64,000 nucleotides of DNA from Campylobacter sp. (GTDB taxonomy: Bacteria > Campylobacterota > Campylobacteria > Campylobacterales > Campylobacteraceae). Made by a program: the position numbers and the translations under genes. Location: NCBI RefSeq assembly GCF_019423325.1, contig NZ_JAHZBQ010000001.1:806001-870000 (forward strand). Direction: 5' to 3'. Below the pieces are notes generated by a model. That model worked only from the letters and a program-made list of their open reading frames with translations, was not told where the DNA came from and did no database searches. This document shows, piece by piece, positions 54,383 to 62,793 of the stretch (position 1 is the stretch's first letter; the number at the start of each line of letters is the position of its first letter).

Positions 54383-55300
54383 TTAAAATCCTATTTTTAT
54401 CCAATTACTATCAAATTGTGATCTGTTATTTTGCTCGAAGTCAAAATCGCTCATATACTCTATTTTTTCGATCTCTTGCGCGTATCTAGTAAGTTTAGCT
54501 TTTAATCTAGAAAAATCAATCGTAAAATCATTTATACTTCTTATCTCTATGTCTTCTTTGCTACTATTTATAGCTATACAGTTATTTAAATCTCCAGCAA
54601 AAGTATCATTTTTATATGTAATTACTAGCATAAATCTAGGCATCTGACCCATTTTCGTGCGAGTAATTAAATTTTTAGTCCCGCTCCAGAGTGCTCTTAA
54701 AATCACTTTTACATCATCTTCACTTAAATTTGTAATCTTTGCACTATGATTATCCACTATTCCGTAAGTTGCAAACATTGCATAATTTAAAAAATCTTCT
54801 TCTCTAAACGTTTTATTCGCCTTATCGATACCGCTTGCAAACGCGCCGGTGCCTTTTATATGCTCTACCGCAACTCTATGAAGCGATCTGCTCATTCTAA
54901 ACTGAATGGGTCCAACAAATTGAATTCCTGCCGTTTTTATGCCTTCTTTTTTCATCTCGTCTTTATCCGATATCGGCAAAACTCCACCAAATGCGCGAAT
55001 ATCGATAAATTTAGATAAAATTTCTTTTTCAATCTCGATTTTTTCTTGCCTTACATTAATTACTTCACGTATTGCGCTTTTGCAATCTAAGATATTTTCA
55101 TCTCTTTTATACTCTTTAATGAAAATCGCACTTTCGTCTTTTTTCATAATTTCATCTCTAATTGTTCGCTTTATACGTACATCAGTGACTTCTGCTATAC
55201 CCGTCTCATCGTCTATCCTAGGAGCGTTATCTCTTAGCATATCGCCGTTTGGATTAAAATTTTCGCCATCCCAAAGAAATAGAATTTCCTTCTTTTTCAT
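54383..55300 (-). CDS. cas7b: Cascade backbone Cas7 (Csh2 family)
   Basis: 305 residues. ILFLWDGENFNPNGDMLRDN and PRIDDETGIAEVTDVRIKRTIRD are the signature start of Csh2/Cas7 I-B proteins; FASGIDKAN and the G-x-x-TRT/K segment (GTKNLITRTKMGQMP) follow. Several copies coat the crRNA spacer. Its ATG overlaps the cas8b stop (TAATG). Confidence 0.95.
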   Translation of the reverse strand: MKKKEILFLWDGENFNPNGDMLRDNAPRIDDETGIAEVTDVRIKRTIRDEIMKKDESAIFIKEYKRDENILDCKSAIREVINVRQEKIEIEKEILSKFIDIRAFGGVLPISDKDEMKKEGIKTAGIQFVGPIQFRMSRSLHRVAVEHIKGTGAFASGIDKANKTFREEDFLNYAMFATYGIVDNHSAKITNLSEDDVKVILRALWSGTKNLITRTKMGQMPRFMLVITYKNDTFAGDLNNCIAINSSKEDIEIRSINDFTIDFSRLKAKLTRYAQEIEKIEYMSDFDFEQNNRSQFDSNWIKIGF

Positions 55301-57093
55301 TACTCGTCTCCTTGAGTGTTATCTTTAATATATTTCGTAAAATCACTTCCGCCCATAGCAAAAGCCAGAGTTACATAAGCGCTCTTAACTCGCTTTTGAG
55401 ATAAAAACGCACTTGGTAAAATTCCAATCAAAATATCGCGCATGATTTCTATATTAGCACTTCTTTTTCCTCGCGATACATTGGAGAGTTTTTTGTTAGT
55501 TTCATCGCACTTGGTCCAAATCCGTTCTAAAAGCTCTTTCGTAATTAGTCCGGCATTATTCAGCCATTTTTCAAATGAACTATTTTTGCTAATAGCAAAT
55601 TGGCGATTTATCAACCCTGCAGACATCATTCCTAGTAAATATGCACTCTGCAATACTTCATTATCTTTTAGAAATTCGCTATTTTTCAAAATCGAGCTTA
55701 TTAGCTCTTTTTTATCGCTTAAACCTTGCAAATTAACCTCCCTTGCAAATGATATTTTTTCATTTAAAGCACCTATTTCATTAAAGAAATTTTGATATTT
55801 TTCGATACTTTCTATACTTCTATTTTGATATGTCTTAACGCGATTAAAATAAAATCCCCATTCTATTTTTGACGCATAACTAGAGTTAATATTGCCTTTA
55901 TAAATCAAAGCAGCGTATTTTTCCATCATATCATCTAAATTCATCCTATTTTGCGATAATAAAAAATCCATAATATCGATGTTTTTAAGAAATAAATTTT
56001 GCATGTAAATAGTATCGTCTTGTTGATCTTTACTATCTTTTCGCCTAATCGCCCTAATGTTATATCTACCCATTAAATCGGAAATTTTAGAAATATAAGA
56101 CGGCAATACATCATCTATTTGCAATAATACATTAACCGCAGCATTGCTTTTTTTATAAAATAAAATTGTATTTAGCACGGGCATATTTGCTTGCGCTTTA
56201 GCTACGGATTCCAACTCGTAATTAATACTTTCTTCGATATTTTGTATGCCTTGCAGATCTTTTTTCTTTTCGCTCGGATCTTTTAAAATTTCCACTATTT
56301 TTTCTAATAAATTTGCATCATTTACCATTAACGTCGGTAAGACCGCCATTTTATCCCCGTAAAAATTAAAAGATAATTCCTTATCAATTGCCATAAAACC
56401 GTTTTTAACCAAATTTGCATTAGCACTATTTAGAGGTAGTAATCTAACTTTAATGTCTTGCAAAGCAGTCGGTAGCTCATTTACAGAACAAAACGCTAAA
56501 TTCGCATCTCCACCGATACCCATACTATTTGTAAGCATATCATAACCATAAATTTTGGCAGTTTTACCATTATCGCTATCACTTAAATGACTCGTAAAAA
56601 TATTTTTGAAATACGCTGAAATCGGCCTACCCTCCCAAGATAATGCAAAAAAAGTAGCTACTTTCATGCCCTTTTTCTTAGGCTCTTCTTGTAGAGCTAC
56701 AATTTCACTTAAAATATCATCAAAAAAGCTCTCGTTTAAGCTAGATAAATCCGTTAATATTTTATCATTTTTGATATCGTCAGGATTGAAGCAAGAGAGC
56801 ATATTTTTTACGGCTTTTAAAATTCCTTTTATAAATTTAGGAGTATCGTATTTTACGGCTTTGCTAATGAATTGAACATTAGGGAACAAATTACCAGAAT
56901 TCGCGCCTATACCAAATCTACAAACTATTAAATCGTCTCTTGAAATATTGTTATTTACCGATATTTCTTTACTTTTAATATCACAAAGATAAATTTTAAT
57001 AGCATCGTATTCGTAGCTCTTGTTGTTAATTTTGGTTTTCTGTTTATCATAAATTTCGCCGATACTAGAAAAAATTTTAACTATATCGCCCAA
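55300..57093 (-). CDS. cas8b: Cascade large subunit Cas8b (Csh1-like)
   Basis: 597 residues. Length, position ahead of cas7-cas5 and an N-terminal pattern (MGDIVKIFSSIGEIYDKQK...YEYDAIKIYLCD) fit the Csh1/Cas8b1 group; ICRFGIGANSGNLFPNVQF-type text is near residue 55. Cas8 recognises the PAM and usually provides the small-subunit-like C-terminal helices (IEIMRDILIGILPSAFL...). Start TTG 57093 has AAAGGA 7 bases upstream. The name is firmer from context than from motif. Confidence 0.88.
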   Translation of the reverse strand: MGDIVKIFSSIGEIYDKQKTKINNKSYEYDAIKIYLCDIKSKEISVNNNISRDDLIVCRFGIGANSGNLFPNVQFISKAVKYDTPKFIKGILKAVKNMLSCFNPDDIKNDKILTDLSSLNESFFDDILSEIVALQEEPKKKGMKVATFFALSWEGRPISAYFKNIFTSHLSDSDNGKTAKIYGYDMLTNSMGIGGDANLAFCSVNELPTALQDIKVRLLPLNSANANLVKNGFMAIDKELSFNFYGDKMAVLPTLMVNDANLLEKIVEILKDPSEKKKDLQGIQNIEESINYELESVAKAQANMPVLNTILFYKKSNAAVNVLLQIDDVLPSYISKISDLMGRYNIRAIRRKDSKDQQDDTIYMQNLFLKNIDIMDFLLSQNRMNLDDMMEKYAALIYKGNINSSYASKIEWGFYFNRVKTYQNRSIESIEKYQNFFNEIGALNEKISFAREVNLQGLSDKKELISSILKNSEFLKDNEVLQSAYLLGMMSAGLINRQFAISKNSSFEKWLNNAGLITKELLERIWTKCDETNKKLSNVSRGKRSANIEIMRDILIGILPSAFLSQKRVKSAYVTLAFAMGGSDFTKYIKDNTQGDE

Positions 57094-57120
57094 AATTTAT
57101 CCTTTCTAAAATATACGCGA

Positions 57121-57149
57121 ATTATAACTAATTTTAATTATATTGTCAA
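57121..57149 (-). promoter_or_regulatory. Promoter of the cas8b-to-cas2 operon
   Basis: On minus: TTGACA (57149-57144), 17 bases, TATAAT (57126-57121), an exact consensus with optimal spacing, 28 bases before the cas8b start. It lies between cas6 and cas8b, so cas8b-cas7-cas5-cas3-cas4-cas1-cas2 can be made independently of cas6. Confidence 0.85.
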
Positions 57150-57209
57150 TAGTTATTGTGTTTTAATGAAATAATTTGCCTTTTTTAAATTTTTATTATA
57201 CAATCGGTT

Positions 57210-57941
57210 TTAAAGCAAGCAATCATCTTTTTTAGGATTTGAAATTTGTGCTTTAATGCAGTCTTGCTTTACAACCTCCAAAACCCCTACTCCGTAGTTC
57301 ATGCACCCACTTCCAGCGCCCGTGCCAAGGATCAAATTGATTAGTTCTGCATTAGCTACAATTTTCCATCTTGCTTGCCACGCATATACCGGCTCGCGAT
57401 TGTTGCCATAATAGAATTTCACAGACTCACCCAGCTTTTGCCACAATAAATTTAACTCCATTTCGCCATTATATTTTCGCCCCATAATCGTCTCAAATCG
57501 CTGTAAAATATTCGTCTTCATCATCTCTAAATGCCTGCTATCTTGCGGCTGCAAATAGACCTTATGTCCCAAAAGCCCGCTTACTGCGCACGCCACGTAG
57601 CCTTGCACAATAGTTTCGTTCTCGCAAATTTTATGATTTTTCGCTTCGACGGTAGTTTGCGTAAATAGAATTTCACCCAAGCTTAGCCCGTCTTTTAGCA
57701 CTGCTAGCGCGATTTTACGTTCAAACTCCGGCTCGCATGAAGTAAATCGCACGCGCAAGTCCTCTCCTCGCAAGATAAAATCAAACACCGTGCGTTTAAA
57801 AATTTTACCGCTTGATTCGTGCCTATATCCTACATGCTCCGAAGCCGGCAGATAGCGATAAAGAAAGCCCTGAATCAGCTGCGAGAGAGATTTTGTGATT
57901 TTTAGGTTTTTAGTTGGTAATTTTGCGTTGATGATTAGCAT
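57210..57941 (-). CDS. cas6: crRNA-processing endoribonuclease Cas6
   Basis: Cuts the array transcript inside each repeat. Two ferredoxin-like halves: LIINAKLPTKNLKITKSLSQLIQGFLYRYL at the start, and the diagnostic Gly-rich loop near the end (ILGTGAGSGCMNYGVGVLEV). A His (SEHVGYRHES) could be catalytic. The frame runs from 57974, but ATG 57941 follows AAAGGAG by 6 bases and starts with the family motif (243 residues). First gene of the locus, after the glyS terminator. Confidence 0.93.
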   Translation of the reverse strand: MLIINAKLPTKNLKITKSLSQLIQGFLYRYLPASEHVGYRHESSGKIFKRTVFDFILRGEDLRVRFTSCEPEFERKIALAVLKDGLSLGEILFTQTTVEAKNHKICENETIVQGYVACAVSGLLGHKVYLQPQDSRHLEMMKTNILQRFETIMGRKYNGEMELNLLWQKLGESVKFYYGNNREPVYAWQARWKIVANAELINLILGTGAGSGCMNYGVGVLEVVKQDCIKAQISNPKKDDCLL

Positions 57942-57968
57942 TTGCGCTCCTTTGCGCAGTAAAATTTT

Positions 57969-57994
57969 GCCCAAGGTTCTCGTAAACCTTGGGC
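57969..57994 (-). terminator. Hairpin terminator after glyS
   Basis: GCCCAAGGTT and AACCTTGGGC form a perfect 10-bp stem with a 6-base loop, 20 bases after the glyS stop. On minus it is followed by AAAATTTT, a short T run. It isolates glyS from cas6. Confidence 0.75.
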
Positions 57995-58013
57995 AAATGA
58001 GCTCTCAGTGGGA

Positions 58014-60041
58014 TTAAAATCCTATCTCTTTGATATCGGCAAACTGCAAAAACGCGCGATAAATTTGCCCGATATTTGCGATACGATTTGCGCGTATCGC
58101 GGCATCCTGGACGTTTATCATTACGTTATCGAAAAAATCATCAATCACGCCTTTAAGCCCAAATAGCGAGCGCAGATACCCACTCACGTCGTTTTCGTTG
58201 AGCTTAATCGCCCTGAATGCCGCATTTAGCGCACGCTCAGCGTCGTGTTCGAATAGATTTTCGTCCACCGCGCCTATTTTTTCGTCCTTGATGATATTGG
58301 CTAGGCGCTTAAAAGTTGCGAAATTTTCCCCGAAATCCGCTGCTGCTGCGATCTCGCCCAGAGCTTTTATGTCCTTGCTTAGTCGTAATAGATCGTTTTC
58401 GCCGCTTGCGATGCACGCCTTGATCACGGACGGATTTATCTCGTCAAAAATTCCATATAATCTATCTTTCATAAAATCCAGCAGCTTAGAAATGTCAAAT
58501 TTCTTATAATTTGGCGCCAGCTTTTGCGCCAGCGCATTCGCATCAAAGCTCAATCCTTGATTTAGTAAAATTTTAATTAGCCCAGTAGCTGCGCGGCGAA
58601 GCGCATACGGATCTTTATTGCCGCTTGGAACTTTATTGATGCTAAAAAGCCCCAGGAGCGTTTCAAATTTCATCACCACAGCGATTACGCTACTAAATAC
58701 ACCGCTTGGCAGCTCGCTATCCTCGCCGCTAGGCAGATATTGCTCGCGTATCGCGCGGCATACATGATCTGCCAGTCCAGCATGTGCGGCATAGTAACTA
58801 CCCATAATGCCTTGAAGCTCGCTAAATTCGCCCACCATCGTGCTGCTAAGATCTGCTTTACTAAACATTACGGCATTTTCCAAATCCAGCGCGAAGTCCT
58901 TTTTGCCGATCTCCGCCTCGATCTGCGTAGCATAATCCGCGCTCAGTACCCTTGCTACGGCTAGCTCGCGCACCTGCTTATCATAAACCGAGCCAAGGGC
59001 TTGCATATAGGAGATTTGCTTAAGTTTTTCAGGACTAAATTCCGCTTGCAAATCGCTTTTCCAAAAAAACATAGCATCGCTTAGGCGCGCGCGTAAAACT
59101 TTTTCATTGCCGCGTATCACTAGCTCGTCATCATCAGTGATCGCATTGCTAACGACAATGAAGTGATTGCTTAAGTTTTTATCCTCGAAAACGGGAAAAT
59201 AGCGCTGATTCTCTTTCATCGAAGTGATGATGACCTCTTTTGGCACGCTTAAAAAATCTCGCTCAAAGCTGCCTAGCAGCGCCGTCGGATACTCAGTGAT
59301 AGCCGTTACTTCATCCAGCAATGCAGGATCGACCTCGATCTTAAAGCCATGCTTTTTCTCGAGATTTGCAAACTCGCTTAGAATTTTATCCTTTCTTTTT
59401 TGCTCGCTTAAAATTACGCCGTTACGCTCCAGCAGTGCGAAATAATCTGCGGCGTCTTTAAATTTAATCGCTTCATAGCCAAATTTTCGGTGCGGAAAAA
59501 ATGCAGCCGCGCTTCGCACACCATAAATTTCAAAATCTACGTTTTGACCGCCCAAAACGCAGGCTATGCTTCTTATCGGACGGATAAACTCAAACTCGCC
59601 GCTACCCCAGCGCATCGCGCGTCCAAAATTTAGCGATCGTAAAAACTCCTCTATCATTTCGCCTAGGATTTCACGACTATCGCGCCCCTTTTGCACCGCA
59701 GCGTGGTAAAGCACCTCTTTGCCGCCCACCTGCCGAAATTCCAGCTCGCTTTCGCTTATGCCGCATTTTTTAGCAAAACTTAGCGCTGCAGGGCTCCACG
59801 CGCCGTCTTTGAGCGCGACGGACTTAGGTGCGCCCGTGCTTACGATCTGCGCATCATCGCCGCGTTGCGGAAAATCCTCGTGAAATAGCACGAATCTACG
59901 CGGGCTAAATTCGAAGCGAAAGTCGCTATTTATGCGGTTAGCCTCAAGCACTGCGCGCCATTTTGGCGCGATATTCGCACGCTCTTTTAAAAACGGGATC
60001 GCAGGCAGCTCCTCGACCCCAATCTCAATGAGTAGTTCCAT
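58014..60041 (-). CDS. glyS: Glycyl-tRNA synthetase beta subunit
   Basis: Second chain of the alpha2-beta2 bacterial glycyl-tRNA synthetase; binds tRNA. ELLIEIGVEELPAIPF is the standard start, SPRRFVLF and the ALLGSFERDFLSVPKEVIITSMKENQRYFPVF block follow, and DPYALRRAATGLIKILL is typical. The C-terminus has a DALR-like helical domain. 675 residues, normal. glyQ is not in the window. The 44-aa gene upstream overlaps its start by 17 bases. Confidence 0.96.
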   Translation of the reverse strand: MELLIEIGVEELPAIPFLKERANIAPKWRAVLEANRINSDFRFEFSPRRFVLFHEDFPQRGDDAQIVSTGAPKSVALKDGAWSPAALSFAKKCGISESELEFRQVGGKEVLYHAAVQKGRDSREILGEMIEEFLRSLNFGRAMRWGSGEFEFIRPIRSIACVLGGQNVDFEIYGVRSAAAFFPHRKFGYEAIKFKDAADYFALLERNGVILSEQKRKDKILSEFANLEKKHGFKIEVDPALLDEVTAITEYPTALLGSFERDFLSVPKEVIITSMKENQRYFPVFEDKNLSNHFIVVSNAITDDDELVIRGNEKVLRARLSDAMFFWKSDLQAEFSPEKLKQISYMQALGSVYDKQVRELAVARVLSADYATQIEAEIGKKDFALDLENAVMFSKADLSSTMVGEFSELQGIMGSYYAAHAGLADHVCRAIREQYLPSGEDSELPSGVFSSVIAVVMKFETLLGLFSINKVPSGNKDPYALRRAATGLIKILLNQGLSFDANALAQKLAPNYKKFDISKLLDFMKDRLYGIFDEINPSVIKACIASGENDLLRLSKDIKALGEIAAAADFGENFATFKRLANIIKDEKIGAVDENLFEHDAERALNAAFRAIKLNENDVSGYLRSLFGLKGVIDDFFDNVMINVQDAAIRANRIANIGQIYRAFLQFADIKEIGF

Positions 60042-60159
60042 CTTTATCCTTTTTTCGTTGATTTCGTTTTTCGTTTTTCTCCATCATTTCGCGGTTAAAT
60101 CCTACGATCATAAATATCATAAAAAGCACGAAAAGTGCGGTTATAACGGCGTGTATCAT
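60025..60159 (-). CDS. 44-aa single-pass membrane protein between endonuclease and glyS
   Basis: Starts MIHAVITALFVLFMIFMIVGF, one membrane helix, then a basic tail (NREMMEKNEKRNQRKKDK). Its ATG overlaps the upstream stop (ATGA) and its end overlaps the glyS start by 17 bases, so it is tied into a translationally coupled operon. I recall a similar tiny gene next to glyS in Campylobacter, but cannot verify it. Function unknown. Confidence 0.7.
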   Translation of the reverse strand: MIHAVITALFVLFMIFMIVGFNREMMEKNEKRNQRKKDKDGTTH

Positions 60160-61517
60160 TCTACTATAAATTCCTTTTGCCCTTTATAAATCGTAAAATA
60201 GGCATTTTTAAATTCTAAATTTTTGCCGTTTTGTACAGGAGCGTTTTTGCGAAAAATTCTAAACTCGCCCGCTCCTTTTAGATCAATTATGCCGTCTTTA
60301 ACGTCGCCTTTGATCGTGCTTATTACATCTCCTGCGCGCAGCTGCCGCACCGATGCGCTAGGCAAAACGTATGGCGCGATAGAGCCTACGTTGCCGCTTC
60401 TAGCTACGATCTCAAAATCGTCGATCTCAAAGCTTTGCTTATAAAATTTCGTCTTTTTTACTAGCAGATCGAGTTTATCGCCTAGCTGCAGCCCGCTGCC
60501 GCCATAGACAAAAACTCCGCTTCCATCTTGAGAAATCGCAAAGCCATGGCGGTTTGTAAAGCTCACGACTACGCCTTTTATCAGCACAGGCTCGCTTATA
60601 ATGCGTCCATAAAGCCCCTCTATCGTGACGACCTTTGCGGAGCTAGCGGTATTTTTAGCTAAAAATTCTTGCTTTCTCGGCATAGATTTTAAAGCGCCTT
60701 CGTCTGTCAGAATGAAGCTAATCGGAAAATGATCAGAAGCGATAGAGGATTTAGCAACCGCGAAGCTTTCCTTTTTATATCCCGGCTCGCTACTAAAAAA
60801 ATCGTCGCTAAGCAAGATATGATCGAGCACCGCGCCACTTTCATGAGACTCACAAGAGCTAAAATGCTTTAGCTGCGAGCAGGGATGCAGCGCCCACAAA
60901 TCACTAAATCCATCGCGCTCGATAAGCTCGTTTAGTAAAGAATTTCGCCCGAAATTCGTATTAAAATCTCCCGCTATGATAGCGCGTTGGTGCCCTTGCA
61001 AAACCTCGCGTAAAAAGGCGAAATTGCGCTTGCGCTCGCTTAGCGGATTGCGTGCAGAGAGCATATGTACGACATAAAAGCTAAAATCAGTGCCGCCAAG
61101 CGCAAAATCAGCGCGCAAAATATCTCGTGTTTTAAGCTCTGTCGGGCGGTAGGTTTTTTGAAATTTTATCGGTATGTGCGACATCACTGCCACACCCGCA
61201 GGTGCAGTCTGGGCGCGCGAAAAAGTGTAGAATTTATAGCCCGCCTTCTGCGCAAGCGCTTTTAGCACGGCTTCGTTTTCGATCTCTTGCAGCCCCAAAA
61301 TATCGGCGTTGAGCGCTTTTATCTCGTCCGCTACCGCTTGCAGCTTGCGCTCGTATTTTTGCTCGCTCCAGCCTCCGCGCCCGATCTCAAAGTCCGCGTA
61401 CTCCGTGCCGTCGTTTACGCCGTCGAATAAATTTTGCACGTTAAACGATGCGATTTTCAGCTCCGCGGCACCCGCGCCGCAGAAAAACGCCGCAAAAAGT
61501 AGCGCTAAAACTCGCAA
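60156..61517 (-). CDS. Secreted endonuclease/exonuclease/phosphatase-family protein
   Basis: Signal peptide (MRVLALLFAAFFCGAGA), then the EEP fold of DNase I-like metal enzymes: LKIASFNVQNLFDG (Asn/metal), ADILGLQEIENEAVL (catalytic Glu), VVHMLSARNPLSERK, IIAGDFNTNFGRN and SDHFPISFIL (catalytic His). After residue ~290 a second beta domain (VVTIEGLYGRIISEPVLIKG...DGSGVFVYGGSGLQLGD) looks like an OB-fold nucleic-acid-binding module. 453 residues. Likely a periplasmic or secreted nuclease. Start TTG 61517 has AGGAG upstream; it overlaps trmL by 13 bases. Confidence 0.87.
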   Translation of the reverse strand: MRVLALLFAAFFCGAGAAELKIASFNVQNLFDGVNDGTEYADFEIGRGGWSEQKYERKLQAVADEIKALNADILGLQEIENEAVLKALAQKAGYKFYTFSRAQTAPAGVAVMSHIPIKFQKTYRPTELKTRDILRADFALGGTDFSFYVVHMLSARNPLSERKRNFAFLREVLQGHQRAIIAGDFNTNFGRNSLLNELIERDGFSDLWALHPCSQLKHFSSCESHESGAVLDHILLSDDFFSSEPGYKKESFAVAKSSIASDHFPISFILTDEGALKSMPRKQEFLAKNTASSAKVVTIEGLYGRIISEPVLIKGVVVSFTNRHGFAISQDGSGVFVYGGSGLQLGDKLDLLVKKTKFYKQSFEIDDFEIVARSGNVGSIAPYVLPSASVRQLRAGDVISTIKGDVKDGIIDLKGAGEFRIFRKNAPVQNGKNLEFKNAYFTIYKGQKEFIVE

Positions 61518-61993
61518 ACCGCGCTCCTAAAGTCAAATTTATCGATGTTTTGGCGGATCGCTTCGTAGGTTACGATGCCCACGCTGGTGGCTAAATTTAA
61601 ACTGCGTCCCGCCCCGCTCATCGGGATCGTGATGCAGTTTTCGCGGTTTGTGCGCATGATCTCAAGCGGCAGCCCGTGCCCCTCTGAGCCGAAAATTAAA
61701 AAATCACCCGGCTGAAATTTCGCCTCGTAGTAGAGCTTGTTCGTCTTCGTCGTCGCAAAAAAGAAGCGCTGCTTAAATTTCTCGTTCGCCGCCATAAACT
61801 CGTCCCAATTTTCCCAAATTTTAAGATCCAAGTTCGCCCAATAATCGAGCCCTGCGCGGCGCAGATGCTTGTCGTCGATGAGGAATCCTAGCGGCTTGAT
61901 TAGATGTAAGCGGCATCCCGCATTGACGCACATGCGCCCGATGGAGCCTGTGTTTGTGTGGATCTGCGGATATACTAACACGATATTAAACAT
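61505..61993 (-). CDS. trmL: tRNA (cytidine/uridine-34-2'-O)-methyltransferase TrmL
   Basis: SPOUT methyltransferase with a knotted SAM site: NIVLVYPQIHTNTGSIGRMC, LIFGSEGHGLP and IPMSGAGRSLNLATSVGIV are all intact. The frame extends upstream to 62134, but ATG 61993 gives the standard 162 residues; the 47 preceding codons are the same AAATTT-type filler as the overlapping ORF. It modifies the wobble ribose of leucine tRNAs in E. coli. Confidence 0.94.
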   Translation of the reverse strand: MFNIVLVYPQIHTNTGSIGRMCVNAGCRLHLIKPLGFLIDDKHLRRAGLDYWANLDLKIWENWDEFMAANEKFKQRFFFATTKTNKLYYEAKFQPGDFLIFGSEGHGLPLEIMRTNRENCITIPMSGAGRSLNLATSVGIVTYEAIRQNIDKFDFRSAVCEF

Positions 61994-62744
61994 CAAAAAC
62001 CGCCGATTTTGCACGGGCAGAATTCTGTGATTTAAAATTCCACAAGGCAAAGTTTTGAGATTTAGAATTTTGCGAAGCCAAATTACGCGGCTTGGAATTT
62101 CGCACGGTAAAGCCTTGCAAATTTGAATGGGCAAAATTCTGTAATTTGAAATTCTGTGAAGTAAAATTTAGATTCATAATTTTGCGATGCTGCAAGGCAT
62201 CAGATCTCTCCTCACAACGATACGTCTCTTTTGTTCTTATGCGGTGCGCCGAGGCAGCTACCCCCATAGAACAGGACGCGCGATACGGCTCGCTAAATTT
62301 TGCTTTAATGCGTTTAATACGACGCAGGCTGTGAGATTTTGTGCCAAGATGTCCTAATCCGCAAAATTTCATCTCGCTGCAATGTGAGCCGTGAAATTCC
62401 GCATCGCTGCTGCACGGCTCGTATAATTTCTCGCCGCAGCGATGTGATCTGCGAAATTCTCTCGATCCATAAAACTTCGCCTCGTGGATTTTCTCCGTGT
62501 GGCGGCACGACGGATGAAATTTTAATAGGTAAAATTCTGCGTCATAAAATTCTACCGAGCTAAGCTTTGCGCTATGAAATTTTACGCCGCAAAAATTTAA
62601 ATTTCGCTCGTCGCAAAAGATAAAATTTCGCGCAACAAAAATCACGAAATTTTGCCTGCGATCAAAGCAAAAAGCGCGCTTTTGCAAAGACGCAGCATTC
62701 TTGCAAAACGCGTAAATTTCGTCGCGACGATAGAATTTTTTCAT
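61986..62744 (-). CDS. Low-complexity ORF between cca and trmL, doubtful protein
   Basis: 252 codons. AGGAGC stands 9 bases before ATG 62744, and the stop overlaps the trmL start by 8 bases, both of which favour translation. Yet the sequence is odd: many Phe/Cys/His/Ser in the first half (NFIFCDERNLNFCGVKFHSA), RCEERSDALQ near residue 180, and a repetitive tail (NFTSQNFKLQNFAHSNLQ, LASQNSKSQNFALWNF). The DNA is the recurrent AATTTYAAA filler. No domain. It may be an expanded spacer that stayed open by chance. Confidence 0.4.
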   Translation of the reverse strand: MKKFYRRDEIYAFCKNAASLQKRAFCFDRRQNFVIFVARNFIFCDERNLNFCGVKFHSAKLSSVEFYDAEFYLLKFHPSCRHTEKIHEAKFYGSREFRRSHRCGEKLYEPCSSDAEFHGSHCSEMKFCGLGHLGTKSHSLRRIKRIKAKFSEPYRASCSMGVAASAHRIRTKETYRCEERSDALQHRKIMNLNFTSQNFKLQNFAHSNLQGFTVRNSKPRNLASQNSKSQNFALWNFKSQNSARAKSAVFDV

Positions 62745-62793
62745 AAAACTAGCTCCTAAATAAAACGGCGATTTTACAAAAATCTCTCTAAAT

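Noticed and set aside
62092..62563. Plus-strand ORFs of 74-80 codons opposite the low-complexity ORF
   Set aside because: No ribosome site; same repetitive DNA, weaker case than the minus frame.
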